Positions 1 through 15,136 of a DNA stretch of 64,000 nt are shown here, in pieces. The number at the start of each line of letters is the position of its first letter. Within the stretch, counting starts at the first letter, position 1. The position numbers were made by a program, and so were the translations under genes. The notes beneath the pieces were generated by a model. It was not told where the DNA came from. It saw nothing but the letters and a program-made list of their open reading frames with translations, and did no database searches. Source of the DNA: Pseudomonas syringae CC1557 (GTDB lineage: Bacteria > Pseudomonadota > Gammaproteobacteria > Pseudomonadales > Pseudomonadaceae); NCBI RefSeq assembly GCF_000452705.1, contig NZ_CP007014.1, positions 4,279,501 through 4,343,500 of the forward strand, given 5' to 3'.

Positions 1-110
1 GCCATGCGCACTTCGCGCAAGGTATCCTTGATGTTGTCCTCGTTCAGCTTGGCCTTGCCAGTAACGTGGCGCAGCGTCTGCGAGAGGCGGTCAGTCAGAT
101 TTTCAAACAT
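1..110 (-). CDS. ffh: signal recognition particle protein Ffh, N-terminal fragment
   Basis: This is the 5' end of a gene that runs off the left edge. The minus strand from the ATG at 110 reads MFENLTDRLSQTLRHVTGKA and continues with the DTLREVRMA motif, the typical start of the Ffh N domain. Ffh is the GTPase that binds 4.5S RNA and carries signal-sequence-bearing ribosomes to the FtsY receptor at the membrane. Only about 36 codons lie in the window, so the GTPase and M domains cannot be judged. It is divergent from the ccsA-like gene, the usual Pseudomonas neighbour. Confidence 0.93.
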   Translation of the reverse strand, partial: MFENLTDRLSQTLRHVTGKAKLNEDNIKDTLREVRM

Positions 111-323
111 GCGCGATCCTTTCAGGCTCTGGTCGAACCCCGGTTGATGCGGCCCGGCCCGTAATGCAGAAATGGTGCTCGGCGAGCCTGCGGCTTGAGC
201 AGGTCGCGGATTATAGCGAAGACTCCGCCGCACGGACACCACGCATACTGCTTCTGTGGTCTTTCGTGATTCGCCGGTTCTATGCCAAACTCAGCGTCTT
301 TCCAGGCCCGTCCTTCAGGATCT

Positions 324-1136
324 ATGTTCCCTTTGCCACCCAGCCTGCTCCCCAGCCTCGCCGCCGCCATCATTTATGCCGCTGCGACCGTCTATCAGGG
401 CCTGCGCCTGAGCCAGACCGCCAAGCCCGACAAACGGCTGCTTTGCCTGCTCGGCGCGCTGGCCGTCATGGCTCACGCCATCGGTCTTTATTCCCAGTTG
501 GCGCGCCCTGCCGGCCTCGGCCTGGACTTTTTCAACTCAGCCAGCCTGATCGCCGCGTCGGTGATTGCCGTGACCCTGATCGCCACCTCGCGCATCCCGG
601 TGGAAAACCTGCTGGTCCTGCTGTTCCCGCTCGGCATGGTCACCGTGCTACTGGCGCAGTTCGCCCCTAGCGGGACGGTACAGCCGATTCAGGAAGAGCC
701 GGGCATCCTCAGCCACATTCTCTTGTCGCTGCTGGCTTACGGCATGTTCACCATTGCCGCATTTCAGGCCCTGCTGTTGCTGTTGCAGGATTACCGGCTC
801 AAGCACAAGCACCCTTCCGGACTGATCAAGAACTTCCCGCCATTGCAAACCATGGAGAGCCTGCTGTTCGGCTTCCTCTGGGCGGGCTGGATACTGCTGT
901 CGCTGTCGCTGATCTCCGGCTGGCTGTTCGTTGAAAACCTGTTTGCCCAGCATCTGGCGCACAAGACCCTGCTCGCCTGTCTGGCGTGGGTAGTCTTCAG
1001 CGTGTTGCTGTGGGGACGCAATCGTCTCGGCTGGCGCGGGCACAAGGCCATTCGCTGGACGCTGGGCGGTTTCTGCCTGCTGATGCTGGCCTACTTCGGC
1101 AGCAAGCTGGTCCGTGAATTCATTCTGCACATCTGA
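324..1136 (+). CDS. CcsA/YpjD-type cytochrome c assembly membrane protein
   Basis: This is a 270-residue polytopic membrane protein with about eight hydrophobic segments, matching the CcsA/HemX-like family (YpjD in enterobacteria) that sits beside ffh in gammaproteobacteria. CcsA proteins handle haem in cytochrome c maturation, but the precise role of this short branch is not established. The segment GFLWAGWILLSLSLISGW near the C-terminal third resembles the tryptophan-containing region of the family. An in-frame ATG at 282 is possible. I prefer 324 because the protein then begins directly with the first membrane helix and an AGGA lies just upstream, though only 3 bases away. It is followed 12 bases later by the CorC-like gene, so they are probably cotranscribed. 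Confidence 0.8.
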   Translation: MFPLPPSLLPSLAAAIIYAAATVYQGLRLSQTAKPDKRLLCLLGALAVMAHAIGLYSQLARPAGLGLDFFNSASLIAASVIAVTLIATSRIPVENLLVLLFPLGMVTVLLAQFAPSGTVQPIQEEPGILSHILLSLLAYGMFTIAAFQALLLLLQDYRLKHKHPSGLIKNFPPLQTMESLLFGFLWAGWILLSLSLISGWLFVENLFAQHLAHKTLLACLAWVVFSVLLWGRNRLGWRGHKAIRWTLGGFCLLMLAYFGSKLVREFILHI

Positions 1137-1148
1137 CGGGCTCTGATC

Positions 1149-2396
1149 ATGGATAATCTGCCCATTGGCCCACTGCTTGGCGTCCTCGCCCTGCTGATTC
1201 TCTGGGCCAGCCTGCTGACCGCTGTCGAGGCCGCCCACCACCAGCTCAAAACGATTCGCGCCGCCAGTCGCCCCGAAAAGGCCGCTGCGCTGCCTGACCT
1301 GGCGTTCAACCTGAACAGCCTGATTCTGGTCAATACCCTGATCAATGTGCTGATCACCGTGATCGCCACACTGATCGCTGCCAACTACTGGTTCTATAAC
1401 GGGCCGACCGTGGCGTGGCTGGGCACTGTGAGCGTCATGCTGGTGTTCGCCGAATATGTCCCGCGCCGACTTGCAAGCCGCCATCCCGTCGCCACGCTGA
1501 TGCTGGGTAACGGGGTGCTGCGTATCCCGATGAAGATCGTCTGGCCGCTGGCCTTCGTTTTCAATTTGATCGCCAAGACCCTGCTGCGCCCCTTCCTCTC
1601 GCGCCATGTACCGCAACAGGATGAAGCCTTCGAAGATGACGCGCAGAAGCCCGTCAGAAAGGAGGTCGTGCAGGAACACAACCCACGCAGCAACGTGCTG
1701 TCGGGCATAAGGGCGCTGGACAGCATCACCGTCAATGACATCCTGATCCCGCGTAACGAAGTCGACGGTGTAAATCTTGACGATTCCATTGAGCTGATCA
1801 TCGAGCGCCTGATCATTTCCCGCCACACTCGCCTGCCGGTCTATCACAACGATATCAATCAGGTGCAAGGCGTTATCAATACCCGGGACATCAGCCATCT
1901 GCTGCCCAAGGCGACCCTCACCAAAGAGCAGTTGCTGGCGGTTTGCTACGAGCCTTATTTCGTACCGGAAAGCACTCCACTGCAACTGCAACTGCTGAAT
2001 TTCCACAAGCAGCAGCGGCGTCTGGGTGTCGTGGTGGACGAATACGGTGAGGTGCTGGGTATCGTTACCCTGGAAGACATTCTCGAAGAAATTGTCGGTG
2101 AGTTCGAAAACGAGCAGAAACTCGACAACCCTCATGTCAAACGCCAGGAAGACGGCCGTCTTGAAGTGGAAGGTGCCGCCTCTATTCGCGAGCTGAACAA
2201 GAGCCTTGGCTGGCACCTGCCATGCGACGGACCGAAGACCCTCAATGGTCTGGTCACCGAAGCGCTGGAGACCATCCCTGAAGCTGCGGTCTGCCTGAAA
2301 ATCGGGCCTTATCGGCTGGAGATTCTGGAGACCGAGGAAAACCGCGTCACGCGTGTCGCCATGTGGCACAACACGCTGGTCCAGACGTTTAAATAG
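1149..2396 (+). CDS. HlyC/CorC (CNNM) family protein with CBS pair
   Basis: This 415-residue protein has the three-part architecture of the CNNM/CorB family. An N-terminal DUF21-type membrane domain spans about residues 1-150. A CBS pair covers about 195-315 and includes VVVDEYGEVLGIVTLEDILE. A C-terminal CorC_HlyC transporter-associated domain follows from about 330. Family members affect magnesium and cobalt efflux or membrane integrity, and the substrate here cannot be told. It starts 12 bases after the CcsA-like gene, and this ffh/ccsA-like/corB-like order is familiar in Pseudomonas. Confidence 0.85.
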   Translation: MDNLPIGPLLGVLALLILWASLLTAVEAAHHQLKTIRAASRPEKAAALPDLAFNLNSLILVNTLINVLITVIATLIAANYWFYNGPTVAWLGTVSVMLVFAEYVPRRLASRHPVATLMLGNGVLRIPMKIVWPLAFVFNLIAKTLLRPFLSRHVPQQDEAFEDDAQKPVRKEVVQEHNPRSNVLSGIRALDSITVNDILIPRNEVDGVNLDDSIELIIERLIISRHTRLPVYHNDINQVQGVINTRDISHLLPKATLTKEQLLAVCYEPYFVPESTPLQLQLLNFHKQQRRLGVVVDEYGEVLGIVTLEDILEEIVGEFENEQKLDNPHVKRQEDGRLEVEGAASIRELNKSLGWHLPCDGPKTLNGLVTEALETIPEAAVCLKIGPYRLEILETEENRVTRVAMWHNTLVQTFK

Positions 2397-2544
2397 TCTC
2401 TGACTTCATACCTCTCTGCCCGCGCCACCATTGCCTGTCAGCCCATTCGGGTTACTCTTCTCAGTGCAGCACCACAATCACAATAATGATCGCTCGCCTG
2501 TACACGCTTCAGGCTGACAGGCGAAATGACCGTCGGGGAATCCC

Positions 2545-3855
2545 ATGACCAGCACTCCTCTCTCTGCTGTAGACAACGAGGCGCCCGCAAAACCGGCGAA
2601 CTCGACCACCCGCGTCGCCACCGCCAGTTTTATCGGCACAGCCATCGAGTTCTACGACTTCTACGTCTACGCTACTGCCGCTGCGCTGGTAATCGGCCCG
2701 GTCTTTTTCCCGCAGACCTCAGGCACGGCACAAATGCTGTCGTCGTTCCTGACCTTCGGCATTGCCTTTCTCGCCCGCCCGCTGGGTTCGGCGCTGTTCG
2801 GCCATTTCGGTGACCGGGTCGGGCGTAAGTCGACGCTTGTGGCTTCGCTGCTGTTGATGGGCGTGTGTACCACGTTGATCGGCGTGCTGCCCGGCTATGC
2901 AACGATCGGCGCATGGGCACCGATTCTGCTCTGCGTGCTGCGCTTTGGTCAGGGGCTTGGGCTGGGTGGTGAATGGGGTGGCGCTGCCCTGCTGGCCACC
3001 GAGAATGCGCCCAAGGGTAAACGCGGCTGGTACGGTATGTTTCCGCAGCTGGGGCCATCGATCGGTTTTCTGGCGGCCAATGGACTGTTTCTGGCGCTGG
3101 CGATGACCCTCGACGACGAACAATTTCGCTCGTGGGGCTGGCGAATCCCGTTCCTGCTCAGCGCGGTGCTGGTCATGGTCGGACTGTACGTGCGCCTGAA
3201 ACTGGAAGAGACACCAGTGTTCGCCAAGGCCATGGCGCGCCATGAGCGTGTCAGCATGCCGATCGTCGAGACCTTCAGCCAGCACTGGAAGCCCATGCTG
3301 CTGGGTGCCGCATCAATGGTGGTCTGTTATGCGCTGTTCTATATCTCGACAGTGTTTTCGCTGAGCTACGGCGTATCCACGCTGGGCTACACCCGCGAGA
3401 CCTTCCTCGGACTGCTGTGCGTTGCAGTGCTGTTCATGGCGGCCGCCACGCCGATGGCGGCACTGGCAAGCGACCGGTTCGGACGCAAACCCGTGTTGAT
3501 TGTCGGCGGCGTGCTGGCGATCCTCTCAGGCTTCACCATGGAACCGCTGTTGACCCATGGCAGTACATGGGCGGTGGCGCTGTTCCTGTGCGTTGAGTTG
3601 TTTCTGATGGGCATCACCTTTGCCCCCATGGGCGCGCTGCTGCCAGAACTGTTCCCCACACAAGTGCGCTACACCGGCGCTTCAGCAGCCTATAACCTGG
3701 GTGGAATCGTTGGCGCTTCGGTGGCCCCCTTCTTCGCCCAGAAACTGGTAGCGATGGGCGGTTTGAGCTGGGTGGGCGGGTATGTCTCGGCAGCAGCGCT
3801 GATCAGCGTGCTGGCAGTGTTGAGCCTCAAGGAGACGAGAGGCAAAGAGCTATGA
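2545..3855 (+). CDS. MFS transporter, metabolite:proton symporter (MHS) family
   Basis: This 436-residue secondary transporter has about twelve membrane helices. The segments FIGTAIEFYDFYVYATAAAL near residue 30 and GHFGDRVGRKSTL between helices 2 and 3 are typical of the MHS branch of the major facilitator superfamily, which includes ShiA, ProP and KgtP. A second copy of the DRFGRKP loop lies in the C-terminal half. The substrate is likely an organic acid or osmolyte, but the sequence does not say which. A GGGGAA ribosome-binding site sits just before the ATG. The gene has its own 148-base upstream gap and ends convergently with purT. Confidence 0.88.
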   Translation: MTSTPLSAVDNEAPAKPANSTTRVATASFIGTAIEFYDFYVYATAAALVIGPVFFPQTSGTAQMLSSFLTFGIAFLARPLGSALFGHFGDRVGRKSTLVASLLLMGVCTTLIGVLPGYATIGAWAPILLCVLRFGQGLGLGGEWGGAALLATENAPKGKRGWYGMFPQLGPSIGFLAANGLFLALAMTLDDEQFRSWGWRIPFLLSAVLVMVGLYVRLKLEETPVFAKAMARHERVSMPIVETFSQHWKPMLLGAASMVVCYALFYISTVFSLSYGVSTLGYTRETFLGLLCVAVLFMAAATPMAALASDRFGRKPVLIVGGVLAILSGFTMEPLLTHGSTWAVALFLCVELFLMGITFAPMGALLPELFPTQVRYTGASAAYNLGGIVGASVAPFFAQKLVAMGGLSWVGGYVSAAALISVLAVLSLKETRGKEL

Positions 3856-3858
3856 ACC

Positions 3859-3901
3859 GCAAGCGGCAAGAAGAAGCGTGGCGCTCTTTCTTGCCGCTTG
3901 C
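3859..3901. terminator. perfect inverted repeat between convergent genes
   Basis: A 14-base arm (3859-3872) is exactly complementary to 3888-3901 across a 15-base loop. It lies between the ends of the MFS gene and purT. There is no long T-tract, so it may be a REP-like element that also serves as a bidirectional transcript end. Confidence 0.6.
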
Positions 3902-3924
3902 AGCTTGAGGGATGCAGCTAAACC

Positions 3925-5106
3925 CTACAGCTCGACTTTGACCGCTTGAGCGGCTCGGGTCGCTTTGGCCCGGGCAGCTTCGATGGATTCGTCTCGGGCC
4001 AGGGCGACGCCCATGCGGCGCTGGCCGTTGACTTCCGGCTTGCCGAACAGGCGCAGTGCGGTGTCCGGCTCCGCCAGAGCAGCACCGAGGTTGGAAAAAG
4101 CGGTCTGAGTGGACTGGCCTTCGACCAGAATCACTGCCGATGCAGACGGGCCGAACTGGCGAATCAGCGGAATCGGCAGGCCCAGAATCGCACGAGCGTG
4201 CAAGGCAAACTGCGACAGGTCCTGAGAAATCAGGGTAACCAGGCCGGTGTCATGCGGGCGCGGCGAGACTTCGCTGAACCACACTTGATCGCCTTTGATG
4301 AACAGCTCGACACCAAACATACCGCGACCGCCCAGCGCCTCGGTCACTGCTTTGGCGACACGCTCGGACTCGGCCAATGCGACCGGGCTCATGGCTTGTG
4401 GCTGCCAGGATTCCTGATAATCACCCTTCTCCTGACGATGGCCAACCGGCGCGCAGAAGGTGGTGCCGCCGATGTGCCGCACGGTCAGCAGGGTGATTTC
4501 GTAATCGAAGTCGATGAAGCCCTCGACGATCACTCGGCCCTTGCCGGCGCGACCACCCTCCTGAGCGTAGTCCCAGGCTTTCTGTACGTCGTCGGCGCTC
4601 TTGAGCAGGCTCTGCCCTTTGCCCGAAGAACTCATGACCGGTTTCACCACACACGGGAAACCGAGGTCTTCAACGGCTTTGCTGTAGGCCTCGAAGGTGT
4701 CGGCAAAATGATACGGCGAGGTCGGCAGCTTCAGCTCTTCCGCAGCAAGACGACGGATGCCTTCACGGTTCATGGTCAACTGTGCGGCGCGCGCGGTCGG
4801 AATCACCGTGAAGCCTTCGGCCTCAAGTTCCACCAGCGTCGCAGTGGCAATGGCTTCGATTTCCGGGACGATGAAATGCGGCTTTTCAGCCTCGATCACG
4901 GCGCGCAGTGCAGCGCCGTCGAGCATATTGACGACATGACTACGATGGGCGACCTGCATGGCGGGTGCGTTTTCATAACGGTCAACAGCAATCACTTCAA
5001 CGCCAAGGCGCTGCAGCTCGATCACGACTTCCTTGCCCAATTCGCCGCTGCCGCAGAACAGTACGCGCGTCGCGGTAGGCGACAGTGGAGTTCCGATTTG
5101 AGTCAT
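3925..5106 (-). CDS. purT: formate-dependent GAR transformylase PurT
   Basis: This is a 393-residue ATP-grasp enzyme. PurT makes formyl-glycinamide ribonucleotide from GAR, formate and ATP, the folate-independent version of the third purine step. The N-terminal nucleotide-binding motif [12 protein letters not shown], the [17 protein letters not shown]-grasp loop and the [14 protein letters not shown] segment are all present, and the length equals that of E. coli PurT. I start at the ATG at 5106 rather than further upstream because GAGGA lies 6 bases before it and the family begins here. It stands alone and converges on the MFS transporter. PurL, encoded at 9-13 kb, performs the next step. Confidence 0.95.
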   Translation of the reverse strand: MTQIGTPLSPTATRVLFCGSGELGKEVVIELQRLGVEVIAVDRYENAPAMQVAHRSHVVNMLDGAALRAVIEAEKPHFIVPEIEAIATATLVELEAEGFTVIPTARAAQLTMNREGIRRLAAEELKLPTSPYHFADTFEAYSKAVEDLGFPCVVKPVMSSSGKGQSLLKSADDVQKAWDYAQEGGRAGKGRVIVEGFIDFDYEITLLTVRHIGGTTFCAPVGHRQEKGDYQESWQPQAMSPVALAESERVAKAVTEALGGRGMFGVELFIKGDQVWFSEVSPRPHDTGLVTLISQDLSQFALHARAILGLPIPLIRQFGPSASAVILVEGQSTQTAFSNLGAALAEPDTALRLFGKPEVNGQRRMGVALARDESIEAARAKATRAAQAVKVEL

Positions 5107-5208
5107 CTCAGGTCCTCGTGAGGCAGATATCAAGCGCCGCTCGCGTCGTGCGAACAACCGCTGTGGAGAAAGGCGCGCAATTTACCACGAACCCCGGTCA
5201 AACGGGGC

Positions 5209-5676
5209 TCAGCCGGGGCAAGCGCTGTTGCGTGCGCGCCAGGCCATGATCATCCAGACAAGGGTGACACCCGCGAGCTTGGAGGCCAGCGCAGTCAGCA
5301 CAACCGGTGCGGTCAGGGCGTCGATCATGCCGAAGAAGATAAAGGTATCCAGCGGAATGCTCAGCGCCGAACTGATCCACAATCGGTCGCGCAACGGGCG
5401 TTTGGTGATGCTGAACACCAGCCAGTCGATACATTCGGATACCGCGAAGGCCGTGGCGCTGGCCAGTGCAATGGTCGGGTCGCTGGTGACATAGGACAGC
5501 ACCAGCGCCATCAGCATGGCAACGATAGCGCCATGCCCGAAACGGATCTGCACCATATCGCGCAACACAAACACCAACCCACCCCACGCTGACCAGATGA
5601 CGTCCAGATGCGGCGCACTGGAAAACGCAAAGTTGATCAGCACGACGCTGCCGATGTAAGCGATCAGAAAAAGCAT
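5209..5676 (-). CDS. VUT family transporter, probable queuosine-precursor importer
   Basis: This 155-residue protein with about five or six hydrophobic segments belongs to the VUT (YhhQ-like) family. Characterised members import queuosine precursors such as preQ0 or preQ1. The segments SEWIDWLVFSITKR-like (here SECIDWLVFSITKR) and SSALSIPLDTFIFFG are the family's polar membrane signature. I start at MLFLIAYIG, the normal N-terminus, although no clear ribosome-binding site precedes it. The function fits with tgt and queA at 57-59 kb. Substrate specificity is inferred from the family only. Confidence 0.75.
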   Translation of the reverse strand: MLFLIAYIGSVVLINFAFSSAPHLDVIWSAWGGLVFVLRDMVQIRFGHGAIVAMLMALVLSYVTSDPTIALASATAFAVSECIDWLVFSITKRPLRDRLWISSALSIPLDTFIFFGMIDALTAPVVLTALASKLAGVTLVWMIMAWRARNSACPG

Positions 5677-5766
5677 GGAGGGTCTGGGCCTGTGCAAGCG
5701 AGCGGCAATGATAGCAAACGCGGACAAGAGCCGCGCCCAAGCGAGAACCAAAGCGTTATTTCTGAA

Positions 5767-5930
5767 GCAGGAAATGCATCGACTGCACCGCCCCTATTCG
5801 CGAACAAATTCGCTCCTACAAAAGCTCGCGGGTAACCTGTAGGAACGAACTTGTTCGCAAAAGCGGTATTCCTGGCGCAGGAAATGCACTGACTGTCACG
5901 CTCTCTTCGCGGACACGTCTGCTCCTGCAA
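5767..5930. repeat. REP-like repeat cluster
   Basis: Two direct copies of a unit of about 54 bases start at 5767 and 5877, both opening with GCAGGAAATGCA. Each ends in the Pseudomonas REP-like motif TTCGCG(A/G)ACA...GCTCCT(A/G)CA. An inverted copy of the REP motif lies between them at 5838-5861 and could form a hairpin with 5797-5820. It occupies the gap between the VUT gene and the DUF1289 gene, and no other feature is seen there. Confidence 0.75.
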
Positions 5931-5943
5931 GGCCATCGGAATA

Positions 5944-6162
5944 TCAACGTGCCCCGCCCACCGTCCACATCAATCCACTGACCCTCGCACGTTCGTCACA
6001 GAGCCCCAGAACGACACGGCGCTCGTTGTTGCTCATCCGGCTCCACTGGGTAATCTCGCTCACGGTGCGTTGACAGCCGGTGCATACGTCCTGCTCGTCC
6101 AGCGAGCAGATATTGACGCAAGGCGAGCGGACCGGTTTTTCAGGTGTCGAGTCGGTACTCAT
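5944..6162 (-). CDS. DUF1289 small cysteine-rich protein
   Basis: This 72-residue protein carries the DUF1289 signature SPCVNICSLDE...CTGCQRT, four cysteines that suggest a small metal or Fe-S site, followed by the conserved EITQWSRMSNNERR helix. Its ATG at 6162 overlaps the TGA of the gamma-carbonic-anhydrase-like gene (ATGA), which points to translational coupling. The molecular function of the family is unknown. Confidence 0.85.
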   Translation of the reverse strand: MSTDSTPEKPVRSPCVNICSLDEQDVCTGCQRTVSEITQWSRMSNNERRVVLGLCDERARVSGLMWTVGGAR

Positions 6163-6686
6163 CAATCTTCCTGTACGGCCAGCTCGCGGGCGTAGCGCTG
6201 GGCGTTGTGTACGTAATGGGCGGCGCTGGCTTCGAGCATTTTCTTTTGTACGTCCGTGAGTTCGCGGACTATCTTGCCCGGCGAACCCATGACCAGTGAG
6301 CCGTCGGGGATGACCTTGCCTTCGCCGATCAGCGAATTGGCGCCGATGATGCAGTACTTCCCGATCTTCGCGCCATTGAGAATGACCGCATTGATACCGA
6401 TCAGGCTGTAATCGTCGACACTGCAACCGTGCAACATGGCGTTGTGCCCGATAGTCACGCCCCTGCCGATTTGCAGCGGCGAGCCCATGTCGGTGTGCAT
6501 CACCGTGCCGTCCTGGACATTGCTGTTTTCACCAATATGAATCAGTTCATTATCGCCACGCAGCACGGCGTTGAACCAGACACTGGCCCCCGCTTCCAGC
6601 CTGACCTTGCCGATCAGCAGCGCATTGGGTGCAACCCAGCTCTGCGGATCGGTCTGGACGCGGGAATCCCCCAGGCGGTATTTCAT
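6162..6686 (-). CDS. gamma-carbonic-anhydrase-like hexapeptide protein (YrdA family)
   Basis: This 174-residue left-handed beta-helix protein is built of hexapeptide repeats. It carries the metal-ligand histidines of the gamma-carbonic anhydrase family in VMHTD and [10 protein letters not shown]. Members bind zinc or another divalent metal as trimers. Many YrdA-like proteins have weak or no measured carbonic anhydrase activity, so the reaction is uncertain. The gene follows the Nudix gene on the same strand and overlaps the DUF1289 gene by four bases. Confidence 0.85.
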   Translation of the reverse strand: MKYRLGDSRVQTDPQSWVAPNALLIGKVRLEAGASVWFNAVLRGDNELIHIGENSNVQDGTVMHTDMGSPLQIGRGVTIGHNAMLHGCSVDDYSLIGINAVILNGAKIGKYCIIGANSLIGEGKVIPDGSLVMGSPGKIVRELTDVQKKMLEASAAHYVHNAQRYARELAVQED

Positions 6687-6741
6687 GCAGGCTCCTCAAG
6701 CGGGTCGTGATAATGGACGCGAATGCGTATGGACAGGCGAC

Positions 6742-7338
6742 TCAGGTGGTCGAGCGCTCTGGCGGATGATGCAGGCTGATGTTGGTGCCGTACAGCACGT
6801 TGACCAGTTCGACGATCATGATCGCGGTCAATCCCCAGATCTTGTACTCGCCATAACGATAACTGGGCACGTACCAGCTGCGCCCTTCGTAATCAATGCG
6901 ATGAGTATGTTCACGTGTGTCCTGACGAAAGAACTCCAGCGGAACACTGAACACTGCCGCGATCTCGCCATCATTCGGGCAATATTCGACGAAATCCGGG
7001 ATAACACCGACATAGGGCGTAACCTTGATGCCGTGCTTGGAGATCAACGGGCTCAGCGGACCGATGATTTCGACCAGCCCCGGCGGCAGGCCGATTTCCT
7101 CTTCGGCCTCGCGCAGGGCGGTGAAAATCAGATCCGGGTCACCAGGATCACGCCGACCGCCAGGGAACGCCACTTCACCGCCATGGGTGGACAGGCCGCT
7201 GGCACGCAGAGTCAGGATCAACTCGGGTTGCTCGCTGCGCGTGACAGGCACCAGTACGGCGGCCTCGGGAAATTGTCGATCCGAGTCGAGGGTCTCTGGC
7301 GTATGACTGACTACACGGCGAAGTAGCTCATCCAGCAT
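6742..7338 (-). CDS. Nudix hydrolase, CoA pyrophosphatase type
   Basis: This is a 198-residue protein with a complete Nudix box near residues 60-82 (GGRRDPGDPD then REAEEEIGL). The preceding LRASGLSTHGGEVAFPGG resembles the UPF0035/NudL signature of coenzyme A pyrophosphatases, which split CoA into phosphopantetheine and adenosine bisphosphate. The gene heads a minus-strand cluster with the gamma-carbonic-anhydrase-like and DUF1289 genes and is divergent from a second Nudix gene. The CoA specificity is a family inference. Confidence 0.85.
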   Translation of the reverse strand: MLDELLRRVVSHTPETLDSDRQFPEAAVLVPVTRSEQPELILTLRASGLSTHGGEVAFPGGRRDPGDPDLIFTALREAEEEIGLPPGLVEIIGPLSPLISKHGIKVTPYVGVIPDFVEYCPNDGEIAAVFSVPLEFFRQDTREHTHRIDYEGRSWYVPSYRYGEYKIWGLTAIMIVELVNVLYGTNISLHHPPERSTT

Positions 7339-7489
7339 GGCGAATCTCGATCTGTTGCCTGTCTGGCATCATGCACCAAAAGCAACGCTGCGCCCAACCC
7401 CTTGCAGGACAACTCATACCATCCGAAGGGTTGCCGAGCCGCCGCACGACAGGCCAAGATAGCGCCTGCGTTCGCCATTGAATAAAACC

Positions 7490-8041
7490 ATGAAATTTTG
7501 CAGCCAGTGCGGCAACCCGGTTATCCAGCGTATTCCCGAAGGCGACAGTCGGCTGCGGTATGTCTGCGAGCATTGCCATACCATCCATTACCAGAACCCG
7601 AACATTGTCGCGGGTTGTCTGGTAACACTTGGCGAAAGGGTTTTGTTGTGTCGCCGGGCCATCGAGCCGCGCCTGGGCTTCTGGACGCTGCCGGCCGGCT
7701 TCATGGAAAACGGCGAGACCATCGAACAGGCCGCGCGCCGCGAAACCGTCGAGGAGGCCTGCGCTACGCTCACTGACCTGCACCTGTATACAATGATCGA
7801 CGTGCCGCACATCAATCAGGTGCATGTGTTCTACAGAGCGGAAATGGCGTCTCCCGAATTCGCCGCGGGTGTCGAGAGCCTCGAAGTACAGCTATTCGAC
7901 GAGGCCGACATTCCGTGGTCCGACCTTGCCTTCATGACGGTCAGGCGCACGCTGGAGAGCTTTTTTGCTGATCGGCGTCAACAGGCATACCCGGTTCACA
8001 CCAGCGCCCTGCCCCCGTCAAGGCCGCTGCTGGACACCTGA
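7490..8041 (+). CDS. Nudix hydrolase with N-terminal zinc ribbon
   Basis: This 183-residue protein begins with a CxxC...CxxC zinc ribbon (FCSQCG, VCEHCH). A Nudix domain follows, with the box GFMENGET...RETVEEACA. The architecture resembles NudC-like and ADP-ribose/NAD-type Nudix proteins, but the NudC SQPWPFPxS motif is not seen, so the substrate is open. I use the ATG at 7490. An ATG four codons upstream is possible, and neither start has a strong ribosome-binding site. It is divergent from the CoA-type Nudix gene. Confidence 0.85.
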   Translation: MKFCSQCGNPVIQRIPEGDSRLRYVCEHCHTIHYQNPNIVAGCLVTLGERVLLCRRAIEPRLGFWTLPAGFMENGETIEQAARRETVEEACATLTDLHLYTMIDVPHINQVHVFYRAEMASPEFAAGVESLEVQLFDEADIPWSDLAFMTVRRTLESFFADRRQQAYPVHTSALPPSRPLLDT

Positions 8042-8101
8042 ATTTCAGAGACGCAAACAACATCGGCGCTTTTTATAACAAGGGCCGTCAGGAAAATCGT
8101 A

Positions 8102-8665
8102 ATGCGCTGGTTGCTCGCCTTCTTCTGCCTGTCATTCGTACCGCTGTCGCAGGCTGCGTTCACGCAGACCATCGTGCCAAAGGGCAGCGAACAGAAAATC
8201 ATCAACAATAAAGTCATCAACACTGAAAGCATTGCCAGCAAGAAGATCGACAAGGTATTGGTGCTCAAGTCTGCGCGTCAGTTGCAACTGATCAGTGGCG
8301 GCGAAGCGCTCAAGACTTATCGCATCTCGCTGGGTAAAAACCCTAAAGGCACCAAACTGCAGGAAGGCGACCAGCGCACGCCGGAAGGTTTTTACTGGCT
8401 TGACTGGCGCAAGCCCAGTAACAATTACAACCTGTCGATGCACATTTCCTACCCGAACATCACAGACTCGGCGCGCTCGCGCAGGGAAGGCGTGAAACCG
8501 GGCAGCATGATCATGATTCACGGCACGCCGGTGGACGAGGAATATCCGGAATGGTACTTCCACACGCTGGACTGGACCAACGGCTGCATCGCGATGAAGA
8601 ACAACGACATGCGGGAAGTCTGGGATCTGGTGAAAGACGGGACAATGATCGAAATTCGGCCTTGA
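8102..8665 (+). CDS. L,D-transpeptidase (YkuD/ErfK family)
   Basis: This 187-residue exported protein has a signal peptide of about 18 residues (MRWLLAFFCLSFVPLSQA) and a YkuD domain. The catalytic motif is visible as MIHGTP followed by TNGCIAM, which supplies the active-site histidine and cysteine. Such enzymes cross-link peptidoglycan by 3-3 bonds or attach proteins to it in the periplasm. The gene stands 60 bases downstream of the Nudix gene. Confidence 0.88.
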   Translation: MRWLLAFFCLSFVPLSQAAFTQTIVPKGSEQKIINNKVINTESIASKKIDKVLVLKSARQLQLISGGEALKTYRISLGKNPKGTKLQEGDQRTPEGFYWLDWRKPSNNYNLSMHISYPNITDSARSRREGVKPGSMIMIHGTPVDEEYPEWYFHTLDWTNGCIAMKNNDMREVWDLVKDGTMIEIRP

Positions 8666-8713
8666 TCATTGCAGCGGATCAGCGCGCTGCGGCGCGTAGT
8701 CAAGATCGGACCC

Positions 8714-9025
8714 TCAGAAATCTTCCAGCCGCCACACTTCATAAGCGGGCGTTTGGTAGGGATGGCTCTGTTTGAGAGCCGCCACTACGTGCTGAATAAA
8801 GTCATCGGCCACGACCAGCTCGACTTTCCATTCTTCAACCTGCTCAACGACTCCACTCTGCCCGAGAAATGGCTGACTGCCATCCAGCGGGCGGAACTGA
8901 CCGTGGCCGAGCACTTGCCATGCGCATTGGTCGTAAGCGCCGATTCGCCCTGCTCCAGCAGCAAATACAGCGCTCTTGACCTGGTCCACATGGCTCGGCG
9001 GAACAAAGAACGCGAGCTTGTACAT
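8714..9025 (-). CDS. NIF3-like / YqfO-type small protein
   Basis: This 103-residue protein has the CutA-like fold signature of the YqfO domain found inserted in NIF3 family proteins: LAFFVPPSHVDQVKSAVFAAGAG at the start and KQSHPYQTPAYEVWRL near the end. Stand-alone copies are common in Pseudomonas, and their function is not known. The gene begins 5 bases downstream of the purL stop on the same strand and may be cotranscribed with it. Confidence 0.8.
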   Translation of the reverse strand: MYKLAFFVPPSHVDQVKSAVFAAGAGRIGAYDQCAWQVLGHGQFRPLDGSQPFLGQSGVVEQVEEWKVELVVADDFIQHVVAALKQSHPYQTPAYEVWRLEDF

Positions 9026-9030
9026 GTGCC

Positions 9031-15135
<6,105 letters not shown>

Positions 15136-15136
<1 letters not shown>

